Source of the DNA: QWOP01 sp003669605
GTDB lineage: Bacteria; Planctomycetota; Planctomycetia; Pirellulales; UBA1268
NCBI GenBank assembly: GCA_947481985.1
Contig: CANKIK010000040.1
Location: forward strand, 1 to 35,108
Direction: 5' to 3'
DNA length: 35,108 bases
In this document: positions 1-8,256 of the stretch, in pieces
Position numbering within the stretch: the first letter of the stretch is position 1
How the letters are laid out: every line of letters starts with the position of its first letter
The notes under the pieces: model-generated
Seen by the model: only the letters and a program-made list of their open reading frames with translations
What the model was told of the DNA's origin: nothing
Databases searched by the model: none
Translations under genes and position numbers: made by a program

Positions 1-42
1 CCGCCGGAAAGGAAGGGGAAGCCGCCGGATAGGAAGGGGAAG
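1..42. repeat. 21-bp tandem repeat, two copies at the window edge
   Basis: Positions 1-21 and 22-42 are the same purine-rich 21-bp unit (begins CCGCCGGA, ends GGGGAAG) with a single difference (A versus T at unit position 9). The array is cut by the window start, so the true copy number is unknown. The next bases (CCGAGGGCGG) begin a degenerate third copy at most. Confidence 0.8.
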
Positions 43-391
43 CCGAGGGCGGACCGCGGCGTCCGTCACCAAGGGAACGGTTTGCTGGCGGAGCCAATGT
101 CGAGCTCTCCGCGTCCGCCATCGTGTGTCGCGTGTCCGTTCCGGGTCCTGTGTAGCTCATGGCGCATCCGTGCTCCGAGCAGGAGAAATCCACACCGGCT
201 TTTCTCAGTGTTCGCTTCCAGGAAAATCAACCAAGGGCGATCCTTCGCCCCGAAGCCCAAGCCTTCGAGACACTGTGCCTGTGCCGGCGGAGAATAGAGA
301 AACCCGGGGAGTACCACAAGGTCGGCTGTACCCAGGCGCCGCCCCCCAGCCCCGCAGAAGCCGTGGATTGCCACGAGCAACCTGACTGCCG
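43..391. other. No supported gene; region downstream of the histidine kinase
   Basis: Several overlapping open frames of 70-190 codons run through this stretch on both strands. None has a recognisable domain, a good ribosome binding site or a sensible composition. It is the 3' flank of the minus-strand histidine kinase gene, and no convincing terminator hairpin was found in it. Confidence 0.5.
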
Positions 392-1762
392 TCATGCTGG
401 GACGACTGGGTTGTTTGTACTGCCAGAGCCCTGGGATGAATCCCCGGCAGGCACCAGCGGCAATCGAATCCATGCCCTGGTTCCCTGACCGGGACGCGAT
501 TCAAGGGCGATTCCACCGCCGTTGGCCTCGAGGAATTTCCAGGCCTTCGAAAGCCCGAGCCCCGCGCCACGACCCGCCTCACGGCCACTAAAAAAAGGAT
601 CGAATGCACGACGCAACACGGCTGGTTCCATCCCCCGGCCATCATCCTCGACGAGGATTTCGCAGACCCTTGAGGATTCGGCCCCCGGCCCGAACACGGC
701 CAGCGTGATCCGACCGCCATCAGCGACCGCCTCGATCGCGTTGGCAGCCACCGCCCGCAGCGCCTCCTCCACCTGGGACTGATCGACAAACACTGCCAGC
801 GGTGCCGGCGGCGGACTGTACTCCACCCGCACCCCTCGGCCTAAAGCCTGGCCGTTGATTCCATCAACCACCGCAGCCACGATCCGGCCGACATCGGTGG
901 CGGCACGGACTGGCCGGGGAGGGCGTGCAAAGAGCATCAAGCCGCCGATCATGTCACGGGCACGAAAAGCCTGATCCACGATCGTCGACAACCGGCGACG
1001 ACGGTCGGGAACCCGCTCGTCGAGAAGGAGCGTCTGGGCCCGCGTGGTGATGTTGGCCAAGGGATTGTTGATCTCATGACCGGCACCGTAGGCGAGCTCC
1101 CTGATCGCCTCCAGCCTCGCTTCCTCGAGCGTCTCCTGGAATCGTTCGCGGAGCGTCACATGCTCTGTCACCAACCGCGCGACAGCCAGAAGGAGTTGTC
1201 CTTCGCCCGTGGGAACCGCACTGCCAGCCTCCGCGGTGGGAGGGTAGTCACCGCGGGAGAGTCGTTCGAGCCACGCCGTGGCCCGCAGCCCACCCCCTGC
1301 CGACGCTCCATCCTGCGGTGAAGCCACCCCCAACCACCCCGGCCAGGCTGCCGGATCGGCGACCATGCATCCAGAGACCGTCGTCGACGACGAAATGAGA
1401 TCGGCTGCAAAAAACGCCACCGGCGAAGACCCAACGCCTCCCCCGGGCCGGACGCTCGCCCACGTCACCTCAGGCGGCACACGCCACGTCTGAATCGGAC
1501 GCTTAAGAACGGCCAGGCGTTCGGCAAAGAGCAGCCAAATTGCCACCGCCGGAACGGTCGCTGCGGCATCGCGGAACCGATCCCATGACGCGTGATCGTC
1601 ATCGGTCATGGCGAGCACGGCCCGCGCCAGGCCAGAACAGGCCTGGCGCGGGACCGGCAACGCAATGATGGGGCGACACTCCGGACGAACCAGCAGCCAT
1701 ACACCGGAGCCGTCGCTGTGGGGCACTTCCATTGTTCCAGCCCGGAATGCTCCAGGCAGCAA
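392..1762 (-). CDS. Soluble sensor histidine kinase
   Basis: Two-component histidine kinase that would autophosphorylate and pass phosphate to a response regulator, most likely the one encoded 5 bp upstream. The C-terminal half holds all catalytic boxes: H-box GHEINNPLANI with phospho-acceptor His229, N-box with Asn341, G1 DDGRGM (373-378), F-box FDPFF (388-391) and G2 GRGAGLGLS (397-405). The N-terminal ~200 residues match no sensor domain I recognise and have no convincing signal peptide or transmembrane pair, so it is probably cytoplasmic. The longest frame opens with TTG at 1762, 5 bp after the regulator stop. An ATG at 1732 (Met11) is the alternative start. The gap suggests translational coupling. 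Input signal unknown. Confidence 0.93.
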   Translation of the reverse strand: MLPGAFRAGTMEVPHSDGSGVWLLVRPECRPIIALPVPRQACSGLARAVLAMTDDDHASWDRFRDAAATVPAVAIWLLFAERLAVLKRPIQTWRVPPEVTWASVRPGGGVGSSPVAFFAADLISSSTTVSGCMVADPAAWPGWLGVASPQDGASAGGGLRATAWLERLSRGDYPPTAEAGSAVPTGEGQLLLAVARLVTEHVTLRERFQETLEEARLEAIRELAYGAGHEINNPLANITTRAQTLLLDERVPDRRRRLSTIVDQAFRARDMIGGLMLFARPPRPVRAATDVGRIVAAVVDGINGQALGRGVRVEYSPPPAPLAVFVDQSQVEEALRAVAANAIEAVADGGRITLAVFGPGAESSRVCEILVEDDGRGMEPAVLRRAFDPFFSGREAGRGAGLGLSKAWKFLEANGGGIALESRPGQGTRAWIRLPLVPAGDSSQGSGSTNNPVVPA

Positions 1763-1767
1763 CTTTT

Positions 1768-2355
1768 TCAGGATCCCGTCGCCACCGACTCAATGTCGAG
1801 CAGCGTGCAAATCCGGTCGACAAGCACCTCGGCCTCGAACGGCTTCTGCAGGAATTCGTTGGCGCCCGACTCTTTGAGTTCCTCAATCTTGTCAGGCTCA
1901 CACATGCCCGAGATACAGATGATCCGCACCTCGTCCATCGTCGAATCGCTGCGAACCCGCTGGCAGACTTCCTTGCCATTGATATCTGGAAGCATGACGT
2001 CGAGCACGATCAGGTCGGGACGGTAATCCTTGACCATCATGCCGGCGTCAAAGCCGTTATTGACGCTCCGAGTCTCGAACCGACCATCCCTTTCGAGAAC
2101 GTCGGTGATCAGTTCCACAAGATCTTGATCGTCGTCGACGACCAGAATCTTGCGCCGGCCGCTCTCAAGCGCGTCGGTGGGAATGCCGTTATCCCTCATG
2201 AACAGGAACAACTGATCGCGGGGAATACGCCGAAAACGACTCCCCGGAACACGAAATCCCTTCAACTGACCCGAGTCGAAGCAACGAATGATCGTTTGCT
2301 GGCTGACCTTACAGATCTTGGCCGCCTCGCCCGTTGTGTACACAGTCTTTTGCAT
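1768..2355 (-). CDS. Response regulator with N-terminal MerR/excisionase-type HTH and C-terminal receiver domain
   Basis: Residues 5-55 form an excisionase/MerR-like helix-turn-helix (TTGEAAKICKVSQQTIIRCF, then a basic wing around RVPGSRFRR). Residues 68-190 are a complete CheY-like receiver domain: acidic cluster DDD 74-76, phospho-acceptor Asp119 in LIVLDVMLPD, Ser149 at the switch position and Lys171 in LQKPF. The DNA-binding domain precedes the receiver, the reverse of the usual OmpR/NarL order. It is the first gene of a two-gene unit with the histidine kinase. The ATG is preceded by GGGAGAGGGTGGT about 7 nt upstream. It is likely a transcription factor whose HTH is controlled by phosphorylation of the tail domain. 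Target unknown. Confidence 0.95.
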   Translation of the reverse strand: MQKTVYTTGEAAKICKVSQQTIIRCFDSGQLKGFRVPGSRFRRIPRDQLFLFMRDNGIPTDALESGRRKILVVDDDQDLVELITDVLERDGRFETRSVNNGFDAGMMVKDYRPDLIVLDVMLPDINGKEVCQRVRSDSTMDEVRIICISGMCEPDKIEELKESGANEFLQKPFEAEVLVDRICTLLDIESVATGS

Positions 2356-2731
2356 CGCTTTACCACCCTCTCCCTAGCCGTGGTGCAGCTAGTCGAAACG
2401 GCATCCCGGAGTTTGCCTCATCCACAAAGGCCACCCCGACTGCCTAGGCCTCCTTGTTGCCATTCGCTCTACGCCATCCATGAACATGACCTAAACATGA
2501 CCAGATCGATCAGATCGCTCGAGTCATGCTCAAACCAGCCGTCATCTCATCCCCAAGGGCTCCAGCATCACGCCAGAATCCTGCCGAGACCCGGTCTCCC
2601 GCGGAAGTTACCCGCAAGCCACCCATTCCTCCCAGACAGACAGCCCGAGCAACGCTCCTGGCCGACTGTTCTCTGGGCCAACGCCCCTCGACGGCATCCT
2701 GAATCCCAGAAATGGCAAGTGGGGATGATTG

Positions 2732-2749
2732 GGGAAAATCCTTTTTCCC
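2732..2749 (-). terminator. Terminator-like hairpin downstream of the polyprenyl synthase unit
   Basis: GGGAAAA (2732-2738) pairs with TTTTCCC (2743-2749) across a very short loop, with A/T-rich arms. It lies about 180 nt past the stop of the chorismate-lyase-like gene. The stem is weak and a transcript-side U-run is only partial, so this is tentative. Confidence 0.35.
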
Positions 2750-2833
2750 GGCGATCGCTTCCCTACTTACCACCCTTACCTGCGGCCAACTCTACAGCCA
2801 TCTTGCGCATTGAGTCAATATCGGTGTATTCAA

Positions 2834-2850
2834 CGCAAACTCTGTTTGCG
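2834..2850 (-). terminator. Perfect 7-bp hairpin 80 nt past the chorismate-lyase-like gene
   Basis: CGCAAAC (2834-2840), loop TCT, GTTTGCG (2844-2850). The flanks extend partly (CAAC/GCAAC). There is no U-tract. It could end transcription of the 5630-2930 unit or act as an operator; position favours the former. Confidence 0.4.
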
Positions 2851-2929
2851 CAACACCTTGGGCATTGTCCCTGAATCCGCGAAAAAAGAATTCTGCCCCT
2901 TCGCAGACTGCATCGACGGCCTGTTCGCC

Positions 2930-3535
2930 TCAAGTCGCCGCAACTTCCCGGTCAGGCACGACCACCTCAAGCAATTCCACTGCTGGGTGGCCAGCGAGGG
3001 AGATTTCCGCCACGCGGCCGTAGATCGGCAGCGGTTCTTCACCGAGGACGGGAAGACTCCCAAACAGCGACCTGAGGCGGGGACCGGGGAGGATCTTGAG
3101 GAGGCGGACGTCCCGTACTTCGCGGAGCACGCCAGCATTGATGAGCACGCGTCCTAAGGGAATCCGACCGGAGCGGATAACTGCCGCCGTCGGCCCATCG
3201 ACTCGACGCAGGTCGATCCGCACGATTCCGTACTGCACGACTTCGCCACGGGGCGAAAGAAGGAGGATCTCGCGGGCATACCAGGGGGTCGTGCCCCCGG
3301 CTTCGCCGGTATCCCTGGCACGGGCCACGACCCGCAGCCCGAGCGGAGTTCCATGCCGCTGCTCCATGGCGACAGTCATGTGGCTGTGGTGGTCGAGCAG
3401 CGCGCGGCTCGGTTCGGGCACCGCAACCGGATCGACCGCGGAGAAGACCGCGAATCCAGGGCCGGGCTCGGAAAAGATCCGCACGAGCCTCACGGCACGC
3501 GCAACGGGATCGAGTTGTGATGCGAGAGAGGTCAT
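2930..3535 (-). CDS. Chorismate lyase-like protein (DUF98/UbiC-type fold)
   Basis: 201 residues resembling the DUF98 branch of chorismate lyases, which remove pyruvate from chorismate to give a hydroxybenzoate. The family pattern is visible: LLDHHSHMTVAMEQRHG (47-62), then YAREILL (86-92), YGIVRIDL (102-109) and IPLGRVLINAGVLREV (125-140). This is the usual order of the core strands in the family. There is no signal peptide or membrane segment. It lies 112 bp downstream of the polyprenyl diphosphate synthase on the same strand. Prenyl diphosphate plus an aromatic acid are the classic inputs for a prenylated aromatic or quinone, but no UbiA-type prenyltransferase is in the window. The family call is from pattern memory, and activity is inferred. 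Confidence 0.7.
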   Translation of the reverse strand: MTSLASQLDPVARAVRLVRIFSEPGPGFAVFSAVDPVAVPEPSRALLDHHSHMTVAMEQRHGTPLGLRVVARARDTGEAGGTTPWYAREILLLSPRGEVVQYGIVRIDLRRVDGPTAAVIRSGRIPLGRVLINAGVLREVRDVRLLKILPGPRLRSLFGSLPVLGEEPLPIYGRVAEISLAGHPAVELLEVVVPDREVAAT

Positions 3536-3647
3536 CCGGCCCCAACCCTGCGGAAGTCAGTTGACCAAGGCTACGGGAGAGAGAGTACGCGGTCGGCTTC
3601 CCCCCCCGCAACCACGTCGCTGCAGACATCCTCTTCCGAGGGAGGCC

Positions 3648-5630
3648 TCACTCGACACCGCAGTCTGCTAGGCACGCCGCCGCCGCTCCATCGGGCACCG
3701 CGAGATCAAGGAGAAATTCCAGCACCTCTCGCAGCCGCGCGAACCGGCAGGTTGCTGCCGCTGCAACTGCGGCAGCCCGCTGGTCATCCACGATCGCCGC
3801 GGCGCGGGAGAAGACATCTGCCTGCTGGTAGAGGCGGCGGGCTTCGGCAATCAGAGCCGTCTCGCTAGCCCCTGCGGCATGATCGCGTCGGACAGCCTCC
3901 GCAAGCGCATCCAACCGGTCGAGTTCGGCGGCCGGAAGCCGCTCCCGCGCGAGCGCCCACATCAGCGTGGGGCGGCCACCGAGGAGATCGCCTGCCGCCC
4001 GGCGGTCGTTCTCTCGGTCCCCCTGCCAATCCTTGAGATCATTGAGCAGCTGAAAACCGATGCCAACATGCCTGGCATAGCGGTCGATCGCGCCTGCTGA
4101 CCCTCGATCGACCCCCGCCAGACGGACTCCAATCGTCACCGCCACCTCGAACGCCGGAGATGTCTTGAGTCCGTAGATGGTGAGCGCTTCCTCCGACGAC
4201 AACCGCTTCTGGGCCGCATCCCTCCACCACAACTCGGCCCCCTGTCCACGGGCCAGACGGACATGCGCGTCGGCCAGCAACGCCACAACGTCTCGCTGCA
4301 CCGCCGCATCCACCCCCGGTAGGGAAGATGCCAGGCGGTAGCCAAGGCCGACAAGATAATCGCCGGCATTGATCGCCGAGGGGATGCCCACATCCTGGTG
4401 GAGCGTTGCCCGACCGTACCGCATCCGATCGGCATCCTCGATGTCGTCGTGGATGAGGGAGGCTTTGTGGAAGATCTCGACTGCCACTGCCGCCGCCTGG
4501 GCGGCGGCACGACGGCCGGAGGCCAATCCTCCCGCCGCCGATCGGGCGCCGTCCCCTGCGTTGTCGCCCCCTGCGGCGCCGTCGGCCGTCAAGCTATCGA
4601 AGGTGGCAAGAGTGATAAAAGGACGGAGGAATTTGCCACCGCGGCCCAGGAAATCGGCCGCCATCCAGGCGGTGGCATCGAGCGCCACCACCTCGCCCCC
4701 GGTGACTCCACCCTCTCCCAGCGCCGCCGGGACGCCGCTGGCGGCCACGATCCGCTGCAGGGCGTTGGGAGTGAATAATCCAGCCGCTTCACGCAACAGT
4801 GGAAGGTGGTCTACGGCCGGGACGCCCCCCACATTGGCCGCCCCCAGCAGGCCGAGCACCCAGTCGGGATCGAGGGTGGCCGTCGCTGCCGCGCGGCCGC
4901 AGAAACTGCGGGCCACCACCGATTCGTCGCAGTCCTGACTGGCGGCCACAGCAACAGGATCAAACGGGACTGCGGCGATCGGCAATGAGAAGGCTGGGAG
5001 CATGGCGAAAGCCTTCTCGAGGTGGGAGAGTTTCGCCACCCCCAGGATGCCATCGTACTGACCGGTGAGCAGCCCGCCGATTGCGGCCACGGCCCGAGGG
5101 GTGGCTTCGACCACCCAGCCGCAGTCCCGCGCGGCGGCCCAGAGTGTGCCGATGACACACCCCGGACCGCAGACATGCGGCGGCCGGGACTCGGCATCGA
5201 TTCCGGGCCTCGCGGCCACCGTGGGGCAGTCGGGCAGCAGAAGCAGCCGGCGGCCGCTGGGCCCCGTGGCCAAACGGCCACGCCAGTATTCGGAGACGAT
5301 TGTGACCATCGTCCAACCAACGTGCTGCGTCGCGGCGCCCGCTTGGACGACGAGGGCCTCAGCATGGCGCCGCAGCCCCGCGGAAGTCCGGGCTGCGGGG
5401 GGCATTCCGGCCGCTTTCCAAGTTGCCACCAATTCGGCAGACAATGTCCTCAACCGGTCGCGGAGGGCCCGGGACTGCGGACAGGAGAGTTTGCTCTCAG
5501 TCCCGAGAGACTGATTTTCAACTGGCGGATGCGGTCCTCCCTCTTCCCGCGGTCGCTTGGCCCCGGCGGTCCATTTTCCTTGAGCGTCCTCAAAGGTCGC
5601 AGCGTTGACCGGCTGGGGAATCTTTTGCAC
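3648..5630 (-). CDS. Long-chain polyprenyl diphosphate synthase with N-terminal DUF116-like domain
   Basis: 660 residues, about twice the normal size of an isoprenyl diphosphate synthase. Residues 330-640 are the synthase: GGKFLRP (331-337), first Asp-rich motif DDIED (395-399) and second motif FQLLNDLKD (526-534), where Asn replaces the first Asp. Ala and Ser at positions -5 and -4 before the first motif are small, which fits a long-chain product. Residues ~128-225 look like DUF116: LLLLPDC, then HVCGPGCVIG (152-161), YDGILGVAKLSHLEKA (192-207) and IAAVPF (218-223). Some of the cysteines expected in DUF116 appear to be missing. The start is GTG at 5630 with GGAGG about 5 nt upstream. First gene of a unit with the chorismate-lyase-like gene. 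Likely makes the isoprenoid tail of a quinone or carrier lipid. Confidence 0.88.
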   Translation of the reverse strand: MQKIPQPVNAATFEDAQGKWTAGAKRPREEGGPHPPVENQSLGTESKLSCPQSRALRDRLRTLSAELVATWKAAGMPPAARTSAGLRRHAEALVVQAGAATQHVGWTMVTIVSEYWRGRLATGPSGRRLLLLPDCPTVAARPGIDAESRPPHVCGPGCVIGTLWAAARDCGWVVEATPRAVAAIGGLLTGQYDGILGVAKLSHLEKAFAMLPAFSLPIAAVPFDPVAVAASQDCDESVVARSFCGRAAATATLDPDWVLGLLGAANVGGVPAVDHLPLLREAAGLFTPNALQRIVAASGVPAALGEGGVTGGEVVALDATAWMAADFLGRGGKFLRPFITLATFDSLTADGAAGGDNAGDGARSAAGGLASGRRAAAQAAAVAVEIFHKASLIHDDIEDADRMRYGRATLHQDVGIPSAINAGDYLVGLGYRLASSLPGVDAAVQRDVVALLADAHVRLARGQGAELWWRDAAQKRLSSEEALTIYGLKTSPAFEVAVTIGVRLAGVDRGSAGAIDRYARHVGIGFQLLNDLKDWQGDRENDRRAAGDLLGGRPTLMWALARERLPAAELDRLDALAEAVRRDHAAGASETALIAEARRLYQQADVFSRAAAIVDDQRAAAVAAAATCRFARLREVLEFLLDLAVPDGAAAACLADCGVE

Positions 5631-5781
5631 CGCGCCTCCACCTTATCCTGGAATCGATCAAGCCGTGGTTTTCCCGAGAACACCGGCCTCCGATACCGCT
5701 GGGCCCACGGACACCGCACCGTCTCACAAACACGCCCGTGACTCTGCCAACGCTGGAGGCGGCATCCCGGCAGCGTTCTGA

Positions 5782-5811
5782 CTGCCATTGCTGCGGTAAC
5801 CGCAATGGCAG
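5782..5811 (-). terminator. Hairpin terminator of the radical SAM gene
   Basis: A perfect 10-bp stem: CTGCCATTGC (5782-5791) and GCAATGGCAG (5802-5811), loop 10 nt. It begins 8 nt after the stop of the minus-strand radical SAM gene. No clear U-tract follows. Confidence 0.65.
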
Positions 5812-5818
5812 CGCCCTG

Positions 5819-7120
5819 CTAACCCCCGATTCCCCCCACCGCCACCAGATCGTCCTCGAAGAACCGCGGCAGCAGCGAATCGACCATCAACAAGCCCCGG
5901 CGGGTGAGTACGGGAGCGGGGCGGAGTTGCGCGAGGCATCCCTCGGCCTCAAGTTGGGCCCATTGGCGAGCAAAAGCCTCCACGGGATCAATCCCGAACT
6001 TGGTGCGGAGCCTTTCGACATCGAGGCGACCGCGTTTGAGCCCCAGGATCGTCTCGCGGATCAGCAACTCGCGGGAGGTCGGGCGGAGTCCACGGAGGAT
6101 CGGCAACTGGCCCAACTCCACGGCGCTTAAGTAGTCGTCCCATTGCGTGGCATTTTGATAATGGACCCCTGACAAGTGCCCGAAACTCGCCACCCCGAGG
6201 GCCACCAGATCGCTCCCTTCCCAGAGCATGTCGCGGTAGCGGAAGTGGACGCGGTCAGGATCGCGAACCAGGGTGTAGCCACTGGAGACTGCATACCCGG
6301 CCGCGACAAACCGGTCGAAAGCGAAGTCGACCCATTCCCGCTTTGTCTTCCAGTCGGCGACCGGCGTCGGCGCGCCGCTCTCACGCGCGTCATGGACAAA
6401 CGTGGTGTTGAGCGGGAGTTCGAGTTGGTAGATGGTCAGACTGTCTGGTTGGAGTGCCAACGTCCTCTCGATGGTCCGCTCCCAAGTCTCGCGGGTCTCG
6501 CCCACCATGCCGGCGATAAGGTCAATGTTGACGTTGGGGAAGCCTGCCGCACAGATCCATTCCCAGGCACGGAGAATCTCCGCCGAGAGGTGTGCCCGAC
6601 CGTTGGCCTCGAGGATCTTGTCGTCGAAATTCTCCACCCCCAGGGAGAGCCTCGTCACGCCGAGTTCGCGGAGGGCCTTGATCTTCGGTTCCGAAAGCGT
6701 GCCCGGTTCGCACTCGAACGTCACCTCCTCAGCATCGTTCCATCCGAAACTGGCATGCACTCCGGCAACCAGTTTCTCCAGTTGCTTGACCGAGAGAAAG
6801 GAGGGGGTTCCACCACCGAAATAGACATACCGTAATTTTCGCCCGGCCACCGCCGGCTGCGCGGCCACAATGGCCGCTTCGCGGGAGAGACCCTGGGAAT
6901 AGCGCTCGACGTCTGCCGCCTTGGTGTCGGTATAGACACGGAAATAGCAGAACTTGCAGCGCTTCCGACAAAACGGCACGTGCAGATAGAGCCCCAGCGG
7001 AGCGTCGGTGGGGGGGGAGGCAAAGGCCTCCAAGACCGTCGGCACAGCGGCGGCGTCCCAGCGGTGAAACGGCGGGTAGTTGGCGACGAAATAACTGCCC
7101 GGTTCGGTCGAGTCACTCAT
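5819..7120 (-). CDS. HemN/HemW-like radical SAM protein
   Basis: 433 residues. Residues 44-66 carry the radical SAM cluster motif CRKRCKFCYF (CxxxCxxC), followed by the glycine-rich SAM site YFGGGTPS, the ECEPGTL segment and a C-terminal winged-helix-like HemN tail (RETILGLKRGRLD). It lacks the fourth Cys of the CxxxCxxCxC motif of true coproporphyrinogen III dehydrogenase HemN; the residue is Phe, as in the HemW branch. A heme-handling role, as for HemW, or another SAM-dependent reaction is therefore more likely than the HemN reaction. It lies 86 bp downstream of the TIM-barrel gene and may be the last gene of a queF-led unit. A terminator hairpin follows. Confidence 0.85.
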   Translation of the reverse strand: MSDSTEPGSYFVANYPPFHRWDAAAVPTVLEAFASPPTDAPLGLYLHVPFCRKRCKFCYFRVYTDTKAADVERYSQGLSREAAIVAAQPAVAGRKLRYVYFGGGTPSFLSVKQLEKLVAGVHASFGWNDAEEVTFECEPGTLSEPKIKALRELGVTRLSLGVENFDDKILEANGRAHLSAEILRAWEWICAAGFPNVNIDLIAGMVGETRETWERTIERTLALQPDSLTIYQLELPLNTTFVHDARESGAPTPVADWKTKREWVDFAFDRFVAAGYAVSSGYTLVRDPDRVHFRYRDMLWEGSDLVALGVASFGHLSGVHYQNATQWDDYLSAVELGQLPILRGLRPTSRELLIRETILGLKRGRLDVERLRTKFGIDPVEAFARQWAQLEAEGCLAQLRPAPVLTRRGLLMVDSLLPRFFEDDLVAVGGIGG

Positions 7121-7206
7121 TCGGTGTCACCAGTTGTCATAAGGCCGTTCTCGGGATCACCCAGTCCATCGCCCGCTCAAGCAGAGCAGACAGTCAACCA
7201 GATCGC

Positions 7207-8226
7207 TCAGCGGACGGACAGGCCGCGGGCCGCCAACAGGTCGTCAAAGTCGCGTAGATGGTAGACGATACCGGCCCCATCGAGCATGCCGCACAGACTC
7301 CGCAGTGCGATGCCCATCCCATCCGGGCCGCTGGTACCACCGAACTGACCACCGCCACGGACGTGGGGTTCGAGGTCGAGAAACACGCCGGGAATGCCCC
7401 GTCGTGCGAGCCGCTTGGCGAGCGTGGGAAGGAATGTCTTGAGATCGGCAAGGATCTTCGCATGCCCTCCGGCACCGCGGTCGGCGGGGACGAAGTTGGC
7501 AAGCGATCCCTCGTCGACGTGCCCACCCCGGGCCACCACCGCCGTCTTGCGGGAGTCCTTGATGTGGACCCAGCCCAGCCCGGGCTTCATCGCTTCCCAC
7601 TGCCTGAAAATCTCGCTGGTCGAGAACCCCTGGACCACCAGATTGGCAGCGTCGAACACCAGTACCAACCCGGGATGGTTGACGCGGCGGTGGATCTCGG
7701 CGAGCAAATGGCCGTCGCGGCCGACGAGGTTGGCCTCCACCTCCAGTCCGAAGGTGAGGTCGGAGCGGTGGCAGGCCTCGGCGATCCGGCCGATGCGGTC
7801 GACGGCCGCCTCAAGGTGATCCTCGGGCCGCTCTCCCTTGGGTGGATAGAAGGAGAAGCCCCGGATCAACTTGGTCTCGAAAGCGTGGGCCAACTCGCAG
7901 GCCCGGGCCACGTTGCGGGAGAGGTAGGTCTTCACGGGAACAAAGGCATTCTTCGTGCCATCCTCGACGTCGAGGAGTTTTGTCTTTCCGATCGGCGAGG
8001 CGATCGAGGCCACGTTGACGCCGTACCGGTCCCCGAGATGGCGGAGTTTCTGAATCTCGGGAAGCGTGAGTTTCATGACGTTTTTGACTCCCCGGCCGAC
8101 GTCGATGAACCGCAGGCTGTAGTACTCAAGTCCCATTGCCGCCAAGGCCGTGAACTGTTCCACCGCCGTGAGATCGAACGCCGATTCGTCGGCGAGAGCG
8201 GAGAGGAGGACGCGTGCCTGGGCCAT
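7207..8226 (-). CDS. Sugar phosphate isomerase/epimerase-like TIM barrel (xylose isomerase-like / AP endonuclease 2 fold)
   Basis: 339 residues with the layout of xylose-isomerase-like TIM barrels: GLEYYSLRFIDVG near residue 33, FGLEVEANLVG (metal-ligand Glu in strand 5), LVLVFDAANLV (Asp/Asn ligands), WVHIKDSRK (His and Asp ligands) and FLDLEPHV (last Glu) near residue 284. These are the usual divalent-metal ligands. No signal peptide. It starts 30 bp after queF ends and precedes the radical SAM gene by 86 bp, so the three may be co-transcribed. Substrate cannot be told: the family covers isomerases, epimerases, dehydratases and endonuclease IV. Confidence 0.85.
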   Translation of the reverse strand: MAQARVLLSALADESAFDLTAVEQFTALAAMGLEYYSLRFIDVGRGVKNVMKLTLPEIQKLRHLGDRYGVNVASIASPIGKTKLLDVEDGTKNAFVPVKTYLSRNVARACELAHAFETKLIRGFSFYPPKGERPEDHLEAAVDRIGRIAEACHRSDLTFGLEVEANLVGRDGHLLAEIHRRVNHPGLVLVFDAANLVVQGFSTSEIFRQWEAMKPGLGWVHIKDSRKTAVVARGGHVDEGSLANFVPADRGAGGHAKILADLKTFLPTLAKRLARRGIPGVFLDLEPHVRGGGQFGGTSGPDGMGIALRSLCGMLDGAGIVYHLRDFDDLLAARGLSVR

Positions 8227-8256
8227 GGTGAGTTCCCGTTGAAGGGGGTCCCGACG

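Larger units (their letters stand above)
2356..2929. other. 574-bp intergenic region holding two hairpins
   Basis: This is the promoter-side flank of the response regulator gene and the 3' flank of the chorismate-lyase-like gene, both on the minus strand. It is lower in GC than its neighbours, and no frame in it looks coding. It contains the hairpins at 2732-2749 and 2834-2850 and a 9-bp direct repeat (CAGATCGAT, CAGATCGCT) at 2502-2519. I see no clear -35/-10 pair. Confidence 0.6.

Noticed and set aside
1732..2874. A 380-codon plus-strand frame
   Set aside because: Antisense to the response regulator and to the kinase start; no domain.
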